Assembly (NCBI GenBank): GCA_037013495.1
Contig: JAZDXN010000029.1
Coordinates: forward strand, 5,716,501 to 5,780,500
DNA length: 64,000 bases
Source of the DNA: Hippophae tibetana
Lineage: Eukaryota > Streptophyta > Magnoliopsida > Rosales > Elaeagnaceae
Direction of reading: 5' to 3'
The translations under genes and the position numbers were made by a program. Positions 58,244 through 64,000 of this stretch are shown here, one piece after another; the first letter of the stretch is position 1; the number at the start of each line of letters is the position of its first letter. The notes beneath the pieces were generated by a model. That model did no database searches. It had not been told where the DNA came from and saw only the letters and a list, made by a program, of their open reading frames with translations.

Positions 58244-58806
58244 TGATGAGTGCTCAAAAAGCACTAAAATAACCATGATTTTATGTACCTTAATTGATTA
58301 AAAATACATATATTTATATGTTTTATCATATATTTATATAAATTTGTCTTTTTCGGAATCACGGGTATTTTTATTGTTTTTCAGGTATTTTGGCTTAAAA
58401 ACGCAATGTAAAGACTTAAAGAGGAATATTTGAAGCAATACATCACAAATATATCAATAAATAAGTGAGAAAAGGTCAACAAACATGGAAAAATCGGACG
58501 AAATGGGTCGAAAAGGTCAAAAATGTCAAAAAGACGGAAATCGCGCGTCGCAGCCCGGCCGTGCGCGCAGCCCAGCGCCCCAACGCCCAGCCGCGCGCGC
58601 CCCAGCGCCCAGCCGCGCGCGCCCCAGCGCGCCCCAGCGCCCCATCCCGCGCGCGCCCGCGCGCGCTGGCATGCCCAGCTGCGCGCAACGCAGCGCGCTG
58701 GCACTGTTCACGCGCGCCGAGCTGCGCGCAGCGACAGCCCCAGCGCGCGCGCGCAGCGCCCAGCAGCCGCCCATCCGCGCGCCCAACGCGTTTTCGCCCC
58801 ATTTTT

Positions 58807-58855
58807 CACGTGCAGCCGCCCCTGTGACGTCATGCTGATGTCATTGATGACATCA
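58807..58855 (+). promoter_or_regulatory. G-box and tandem TGACGTCA-type sites in the LTR
   Basis: CACGTG at 58807-58812, TGACGTCA at 58825-58832, TGATGTCA at 58836-58843 and TGACATCA at 58848-58855, all 80-130 bases upstream of the TATA box. The copy at 18940 has two perfect TGACGTCA sites 11 bases apart (20412-20436) plus CACGTG. Such motifs bind bZIP factors (G-box and as-1/ocs-type TGA sites), so bZIP-driven, stress-linked expression is inferred. Confidence 0.65.
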
Positions 58856-58933
58856 GCAAGTCCAATACGCGTTTTTACATTTTTTAATATTTTTTTAACA
58901 TTTTTTTACTCATTTTTTCTCTCCATCCTCACC

Positions 58934-58941
58934 TATAAATA
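58934..58941 (+). promoter_or_regulatory. TATA box of the family A LTR
   Basis: TATAAATA followed by a C-rich stretch; the same box and spacing are seen in the copies at 20330, 31245 and 43290 (minus strand). Transcription probably starts about 30 bases downstream. Confidence 0.75.
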
Positions 58942-59100
58942 CCCCCCTTCCATTCACTTCAAATCACACCTTCAAAACTCACTTCTCTCTCCTTTCTTTC
59001 TCTCATTTCTTAGTTTTTAGTTTCTCTTAGTTTCTTTCTAAGTTTCTAAGCTTTTCTTAGTTTTTCTCTTAGTTTTTAGTTCAATTCTCTTAGGTTTAGT

Positions 59101-59165
59101 GTTCTTCTCTTTTTGAGAGGAACTTGTAATGTTTTTGTAATAATTTAGATTTTTGATTCAATATA
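59101..59165 (+). terminator. R-region hairpin and poly(A) signal of the LTR
   Basis: Arms GTTCTTCTC (59101-59109) and GAGAGGAAC (59115-59123) around a TTTTT loop, followed 36 bases later by AATATA (59160-59165). Other copies have a perfect hairpin (36999-37021, 43158-43180) and AATAAA, so this copy has a weakened signal. Confidence 0.6.
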
Positions 59166-60350
59166 TGGAAGTGCAAATTCCGCTCGGAGGTTTTCTAGCA
59201 ACGGGAATAGCGTCGAAGTTCCGTAAGGATTTTATTTTCTTTACAGTTATTTTTATGCTTTATTCTTACTTGTTATATTCAACTTGTGTGTGGTTAAATT
59301 TAACTATGCTAGCTGTTTAGTAAAAATGATGTAATAACGACGTTGTTATGCTTGCGAAATATTAAATAGGTAAAAATCTTTAAAATGAATTGATTTTGTT
59401 TTTATTCAAGATTTTATATTAAGAATGTTAGAGAGAAATATATTATTTTTCATTACAAACTTAAACCCGAAAATTAGATTTTAAGGTTTAGTTATCCGGT
59501 CTAATTTAGAGTAGTGCTCTTTTATTTGTTGGTACAATCGCCCGGTAGTTAGAGTGAAACTCTATTTCAAAAGTTTTTATAAGAATTATTATGTGAAAAT
59601 GTATTGACAACATGTTTTCAATAGTGGTTTTAAAACTTGAAAGTTAGTACTCGGATAATTAAATTCTTAGGTTTAATTTGGACACCTTGAATAAAGTTTA
59701 AACTGTCTAACCCCACCAAAGGTGGCATTTAAATGGTTCATTTTCAATCTCTTAGAAAAAGGAATTAATTTAATTAAGCATATTAGTTATCAACCCCACC
59801 CATAGGTGTTAATTGATTTGTTTAGTTAACAAAGAATATCTAACCCCACCAAAGGTGGTATTTATATAAAAAAGAGAGAATCAATAAAATGTCAATTTAT
59901 ATCTTTAATAACCTAGTTAATATGAGCAAGCATAATTAATTTAGTTATTATATCCATAAATACTCCGCTAATATAAATGATAAAAATTTGCATGAACATT
60001 TATTGAATCCGTATATATGTTTATTTCTAGATAATTATTTGAATTTGTATCTATGTTTATTTTTATGATTTTAGATTATATTTAATTAATCTGTATATAT
60101 GTTTTATTTTATGTTATTAGATTAGGAACACAAAAACCAAACTATCGTGACAGGATGTTTAGGATTTAATTTCGTTTTTAAAAGGTTGAATAATAAGTTA
60201 AAAACCACATACATTCCTTCCTTAGATCGACCTTGGGAGTATACTTATCATTTTCTACGAAATGATTCGTGCACTTGCGAGAGTTTTATAAATATTAAAA
60301 CCAAAGTATTTGCGGGAATCGGCGATGCCGGTTTTCGTTCATCAAGTTTT

Positions 60351-60368
60351 TGGCGCCGTTGCCGGGGA
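60351..60368 (+). other. Primer-binding site complementary to tRNA-Asp
   Basis: TGGCGCCGTTGCCGGGGA, six bases after the LTR end, is a perfect 18-base complement of the 3' end of plant tRNA-Asp (GTC) including CCA, as I recall that tRNA. This primer choice is known in the Athila/Tat group. Confidence 0.9.
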
Positions 60369-60960
60369 AGGAATAGCGTTTTTAAATTATTTATCAAAAT
60401 TTTAAAAACATTTTTGTGCTGTAAATAATTGTGATATTTTAATCAAATTTCAAAATTCATAATAAAAAAAAAATAAAAAATAAAAAAAATAATAATTTTT
60501 TTTTTTTGTAAAATAATTTAGAAATTTGAAATTTGAAGTAAAAAAAATTTACCGTTCATAAATAGTAAAAAAAAAAACCAAAAAAAAAACATTACTTGAA
60601 TTTATACCTAATTAACTAAATAACATGAAAAGTAAAAATCTAAGGGAGTTCTGTCTAGGAGACTAGTTCTTGAAAGCCTTTGTGCCACTAGTCTTTCCTG
60701 GGAACGTTGCTCTGGCTAGGAGAATGGTATTTAAGGAGCCGTTTGCACCACCATTCTTTCCTGGGAGCACTCTTGGTTAATACTAATTATGTTACAAAAA
60801 AAATATAAAAAAAAATATAAAAAAAAAAAAAAAAAAAATTCTTTTTTTTTTAGGGTTTAACTAGTTTTGTTTAGTGTTTTGTATAAAATAACATGTAAAT
60901 TTTATCTAAATTTTTTTTATTTTGTTGACAGGAGTTTTAAATTTACGTTTACAATAGTCT
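60369..60960 (+). other. Leader of the two-gag element with tandem stem-loops
   Basis: An A-rich untranslated leader. 60655-60780 contains two 61-base units, each with a 7-bp stem: GACTAGT/ACTAGTC (60661-60667 and 60687-60693) and GAATGGT/ACCATTC (60722-60728 and 60750-60756). Each 3' arm is followed by TTTCCTGGGA. The same pair is found inverted at 46160-46260 in the gag-less element. Homopolymer A runs lie at 60460-60590 and 60790-60840. Confidence 0.75.
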
Positions 60961-62298
60961 ATGCGTGGTAGGAGATCCTTAGGAAACCCCCTTACACCAT
61001 ATGTAAATAAATTTCATAAATTTAAACAAGTGTCAACAAAACTGGATTCTACCCATCAACCTGTTTTTGAGCCAAACATAGAACCAAGTCTTAATCCTTT
61101 ACTAGAACCAAAAGAAATGGAGGAAAACCAACATATTAGGGAAACCACAATGAAAGAGTTTGCAAGACCGGTAATAGGCACGGCAACTGCCGCTATCCAG
61201 TTGGGGGAGGCTGCTCGGAATTACGACCTTAAAAATATTCATTTTTCTATGCTTCCTTCCTTTTATGGGTTACCTAATGAAGATTCTCTTTCCTTTATGA
61301 GAGATTTCTATGCTACGGTCCAAACATTCCCCCTCGGTATTCTAAACGAGGATCAACTTAGGATGAGATGTTTTCCCTACACTCTAAAGGATAAGGCCAA
61401 AGCTTGGTTGATGTCACTTCCCCCAGGTTCTCTGATGACATGGGGTAACATTTACAATAAATTCATGGGAAAATTCTATTCCCATCAAAAAACATCAGAG
61501 TTGAGAGGAAAGATTGCTACTTTCTCTCAGATGGATGGAGAACCATTCCATGAAGCTTGGGATAGGTTCAAGATGTTTCTCACTCAGTGTCCCCATCATA
61601 GCTTTCCCCTGCAGTTGCAGAACCAATTCTTTTACGATGGACTTACACAACAATGTCAGTTCATTGTCGACAACGCTGCAGGAGGAGCAATAGGAGAAAA
61701 GACTGCCTCAGAGACGTATAACCTCTTTGAGATGTTGGGTGCTAATTCCCAACAGAAAAGCTCCCGAGTGAGAAAAGCTGGAGTTCATGAAATCGACTCC
61801 AGTAATGAAGTTCAACAACAACTTGTTCAACTGACTAAGCAAGTTGCCCTTCTCGCTACACAAACCAACACCAATAATGATCAATATGGTTTGTATAGCA
61901 ACATGGGACATGGTACTGAAGCCTGTCCATATCAAGGAGAAACAACTGGACCTGAACAGGTCAATGTGTTGGGAGCATATCAACAGAGACCAAGGTTTGA
62001 TCCCAACTCAAATACCTATAATCCTGGGTGGAGAAGTCATCCAAATTTCTCTTGGAGGCAAAACAACCCTCCTTTCACTCAAGGCTCAAACCAGGCAGGT
62101 CAGCAATTCCACCCACCTATTCCAAGAAGCATTCCCAATAAACCAACCCTGGAGGACAACTTGAATTCTTTTATTCAAGTCTGTAGGGATAATCAATCTA
62201 AAACCAATCAACGATTGGACTCTGTGGAAGCTTCTATCAAAAAGGTGGAAGTTCAAGTTGAACAGTTAGTTGAACATTTGCAAAAAGGCAAAGACTAA
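60961..62298 (+). CDS. Gag-1 of the two-gag family A retrotransposon
   Basis: 445 residues, no disruption. An N-terminal variable region of about 75 residues precedes a full retrotransposon gag (capsid) domain, roughly residues 90-260: 'SFMRDFYATVQTFP', 'LRMRCFPYTLKDKAKAWL', 'KFMGKFYSHQKT', 'FSQMDGEPFHEAWDRFK', 'FFYDGL'. At residues 309-322 the CCHC zinc knuckle is degenerate: YGLYSNMGHGTEAC, with the first two Cys replaced by Tyr (TGT to TAT). The C-terminus has a coiled-coil-like 'RLDSVEASIKKVEVQVEQL'. The protein stops at LQKGKD, where gag-2 continues into the protease linker, so it is a gag-only protein. Start chosen as the first ATG after the leader. RNA binding through the knuckle is probably lost; capsid assembly may remain. 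Confidence 0.92.
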   Translation: MRGRRSLGNPLTPYVNKFHKFKQVSTKLDSTHQPVFEPNIEPSLNPLLEPKEMEENQHIRETTMKEFARPVIGTATAAIQLGEAARNYDLKNIHFSMLPSFYGLPNEDSLSFMRDFYATVQTFPLGILNEDQLRMRCFPYTLKDKAKAWLMSLPPGSLMTWGNIYNKFMGKFYSHQKTSELRGKIATFSQMDGEPFHEAWDRFKMFLTQCPHHSFPLQLQNQFFYDGLTQQCQFIVDNAAGGAIGEKTASETYNLFEMLGANSQQKSSRVRKAGVHEIDSSNEVQQQLVQLTKQVALLATQTNTNNDQYGLYSNMGHGTEACPYQGETTGPEQVNVLGAYQQRPRFDPNSNTYNPGWRSHPNFSWRQNNPPFTQGSNQAGQQFHPPIPRSIPNKPTLEDNLNSFIQVCRDNQSKTNQRLDSVEASIKKVEVQVEQLVEHLQKGKD

Positions 62299-62661
62299 TT
62301 TGAAACTTAAATGAATTCAATGAAGAGGAGACATTGAGTTTTTCATTCTGCAATCTCCAAGCAACGTCTTACTAGAAGACGATAAATTTTAGTCCTGTAT
62401 GGGAGGTCACCCATTATTGTATTTTCCTTTGTTTTAGTTTGCGTGTAATAAAAATTCAGATGAAATAAAATTCGTTTGTTTCAAAAATTCTGTCCATTCG
62501 CTTAAATTTAAAAAAAAAAAAAAAAAAAAATATATATATTAGGTTCCTTGCACTTTTTGCTTTTACGTTTTATCAAGTTATACATATTTCTTAGAGATAT
62601 CTACTAAAAGCAAAATGTTGATACACAATAGGAGGAGGATCATTTTCAACTACAAACAACC
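62299..62661 (+). other. Spacer between gag-1 and gag-2
   Basis: Contains two hairpins (CGTCTT/AAGACG at 62365-62381 and ATGGG/CCCAT at 62399-62414), the latter with loop AGGTCA. Both correspond to the pair at 45760-45808 that lies in the 3' post-pol region of the gag-less element. They are followed by an A run of about 20 bases (62509-62530) with a short TA stretch. The last 40 bases (aggaggaggatc...) lead to the gag-2 ATG. Confidence 0.75.
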
Positions 62662-64000
62662 ATGGGAGATGCTGAAGATAGGCGGAAAAAGATGAAAGAA
62701 TATACAATGCCAATCATTGGCAATGTAACTTCCGGTATCCAATTACAAGAGGCTGCAAGGAATTATGAATTGAAAAAGATTCATTATTCTTTGTTGCCTT
62801 CCTTTTACGGTATCCCTAATGAAGACCCTTTGCATTTCATTCGAGAATTCTATGCTATTGTCCAAACCTTTCCACTACATGCAATTAATGAAGATCAACT
62901 TAGGATGAGGTGTTTTCCTTACACTCTCAAAGATAAAGCTTGGTCATGGTTCATTACTCTACAGTCAGGTTCTCTTAAAACTTGGGAGGCAGTCTATGAA
63001 ATTTTTATGGGTAGGTTCTATTCCCATCAAAAGACTGTTGATCTAAGAACAAAGATAGCAACATTTTCTCAAATGAATGAAGAGCCCTTTCATGAAGCTT
63101 GGGAACGATTCAAACTCCTTTTCATTCAATGTCAAAATCATAGCTTTCCCTTACAGCTACAAAACCAATTCTTTTATGATGGATTGACACTACAGAGTCA
63201 ATACATGGTTGATAATGCTGCTGGAGGTGCTGTAGGAGAAAAGACCGCAGAGGAAACCTATAATCTTTATGAGCTGTTGGGTTCTAATTCCCAACAAAGA
63301 GGTGGTAGAAGGAAAGCAAAGGTCAATGAAGTCGGCTCTGATAATGAGATAACCTTGCAACTTGCTGAATTGACTAAACAAGTGAAATTCCTCACTTCCC
63401 ACCAAATTTCAAATCAAGAGGTATGTGAAGTGTGTTGTTCAATTGGGCATGGTACTCATAATTGTTCAAATACTTGTGATTCTAGTGTCGATGCCATAGA
63501 GGAAGTTCAATCTTTTCAAAGATATCATCCAAACACCTATAATCACCCAGCCTACACCCAATATCCAACACTAAGGTCAGATAACAACCACCCTTACCCA
63601 CCAAGCCAATCTTTTAAGCCAACCTTAGAAGATAGCTTGAATGCTTTTATTCAAGTTAGTCGTGACAACCAATTGATGACTAATCAAAGGTTGAACACCA
63701 TGGAGGCTTCGGTTAAAAGGATTGAATCTAAAGTTGGGCAACTGGCTGAACAAATGCAAAAGAAAGAACCAGGAAAGTTGCCCAGTCAACCAGAACAAGC
63801 AAAGGATGTTAGAACCCTTCGAAGTGGTAAGGTAGTCAATACCAGTTTACCTGAAATCTCTAACAATCTACCTTGTAGTTCAGGTAACAAAGAAGGCGAT
63901 ACTCTAATCTCGCAAAAAGGAGAAACAAGTGTTAAACTTAACAAGCCTTCTGAAAAACTCATTGGGGGGTCATCTGACACCCCCAAAATTCAAAAGACAA
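62662..64000 (+). CDS. Gag-2 (gag-pol N-terminus) of the two-gag retrotransposon, partial
   Basis: Open from ATG 62662 to the window end (446 codons, no stop). The capsid domain parallels gag-1 nearly residue for residue ('FIREFYAIVQTFP', 'EDQLRMRCFPYTLKDKA', 'FMGRFYSHQKT', 'FSQMNEEPFHEAWERFK', 'NQFFYDGLT', 'VDNAAGGAVGEKTAEETYN'), about two thirds identical by eye. The zinc knuckle CEVCCSIGHGTHNC (63424-63465) is intact. A coiled-coil-like segment then leads to 'GKLPSQPE' and 'VRTLRSGK', the linker that joins gag to protease in Athila/Tat elements, so this frame probably continues as gag-pol. The start lacks the long N-terminal extension of gag-1. Confidence 0.93.
   Translation, partial: MGDAEDRRKKMKEYTMPIIGNVTSGIQLQEAARNYELKKIHYSLLPSFYGIPNEDPLHFIREFYAIVQTFPLHAINEDQLRMRCFPYTLKDKAWSWFITLQSGSLKTWEAVYEIFMGRFYSHQKTVDLRTKIATFSQMNEEPFHEAWERFKLLFIQCQNHSFPLQLQNQFFYDGLTLQSQYMVDNAAGGAVGEKTAEETYNLYELLGSNSQQRGGRRKAKVNEVGSDNEITLQLAELTKQVKFLTSHQISNQEVCEVCCSIGHGTHNCSNTCDSSVDAIEEVQSFQRYHPNTYNHPAYTQYPTLRSDNNHPYPPSQSFKPTLEDSLNAFIQVSRDNQLMTNQRLNTMEASVKRIESKVGQLAEQMQKKEPGKLPSQPEQAKDVRTLRSGKVVNTSLPEISNNLPCSSGNKEGDTLISQKGETSVKLNKPSEKLIGGSSDTPKIQKT

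Larger units (their letters stand above)
58244..60344 (+). repeat. 5' LTR of the two-gag family A element
   Basis: 2101 bases, TGATGAGTGC ... TTCGTTCATCA. U3: terminal hairpin AGTGCT/AGCACT, GC-rich block 58545-58800, G-box, TGACGTCA-type sites, TATAAATA at 58934. R: hairpin 59101-59123. U5: three small CCACC/GGTGG hairpins (59713-59858) and the block shared with family C LTRs (60210-60295). Other copies in the window: 18940-20833, 30748-31816, 36455-38130, 42028-43807, 47037-50092. Confidence 0.95.
58244..64000 (+). mobile_element. Family A Ty3/gypsy element with two gag genes (continues past window)
   Basis: 5' LTR 58244-60344, primer-binding site 60351-60368, leader to 60960, gag-1 60961-62298, spacer with hairpins and poly(A) tract 62299-62661, gag-2 from 62662, still open at 64000 in the gag-protease linker. 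The gag sequence and the IPFPQRL-type relatives in the window place it near the Athila/Tat lineage of Ty3/gypsy elements. Gag-1 and gag-2 have no stops, so this is the least decayed element here. The pol gene and 3' LTR must be sought beyond 64000. Confidence 0.92.

Noticed and set aside
58465..59020. Several overlapping open frames of 86-165 codons on both strands, Ala/Arg/Pro-rich
   Set aside because: They are caused by the GC-rich repeat block of the LTR, which has few stop codons in any frame. They are open in many frames at once and the block varies freely between copies.

Overview
The window is AT-rich nuclear DNA of a flowering plant, most likely a eudicot. It holds one complete spliced gene, the first exon of a second gene, and dense, nested layers of LTR retrotransposons. 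No bacterial-type gene, rRNA, tRNA or CRISPR array was seen.

Host genes. A nine-exon gene on the minus strand (6428-13272) encodes a 339-residue NIPA9-type magnesium transporter. Every intron is GT-AG and the reading frame closes exactly; intron 6 is 3.2 kb and carries a foldback element and a pair of long direct repeats. At 54023-54101 (plus strand), behind a TATA box, lies the first exon of a gene for a mitochondrial glycine cleavage H protein. What should be its first intron is occupied from 54342 to at least the window end by two nested retrotransposons, so the rest of the gene is not visible.

Retroelement layout. 1-4760: remnants of Athila/Tat-type Ty3/gypsy elements, including a broken minus-strand gag-protease-integrase piece. 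13.5-16.7 kb: very AT-rich DNA with two tandem duplications. 16714-23925: a decayed minus-strand Ty1/copia element with lost catalytic residues, split by a solo LTR (18940-20833, TSD ACATA) of the window's main gypsy family, here called family A. 24.4-35.4 kb: a mosaic of Copia LTR plus gag remnant, a second gypsy LTR family (B), a truncated family A LTR and a third LTR family (C). 35437-about 51200: a decayed chromovirus (Tekay/Del-like) whose 5' LTR carries a family A LTR and whose pol gene carries a family A element (42028-50092, TSD CTCAT) that has PBS, leader, PPT and both LTRs but no gag or pol. That element's 5' LTR in turn carries an inverted LTR-B composite. 51840-52880: a LINE RNase H remnant. 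54342-58243: a Copia element truncated by the last family A element, which starts at 58244 and runs off the window.

Most interesting. The element at 58244 has a 2.1 kb LTR, an 18-nt perfect tRNA-Asp primer site, a leader with two tandem stem-loops, and then two successive complete gag genes. The first has a destroyed CCHC zinc knuckle and stops just before the gag-protease linker. The second has an intact knuckle and reads into the linker. Between them sits a hairpin motif that elsewhere in the window lies downstream of pol, followed by a poly(A) tract. This suggests a chimeric, two-gag retrotransposon. The gag-less family member keeps the same leader stem-loops and hairpin, giving a natural map of the family's candidate cis-acting RNA signals.
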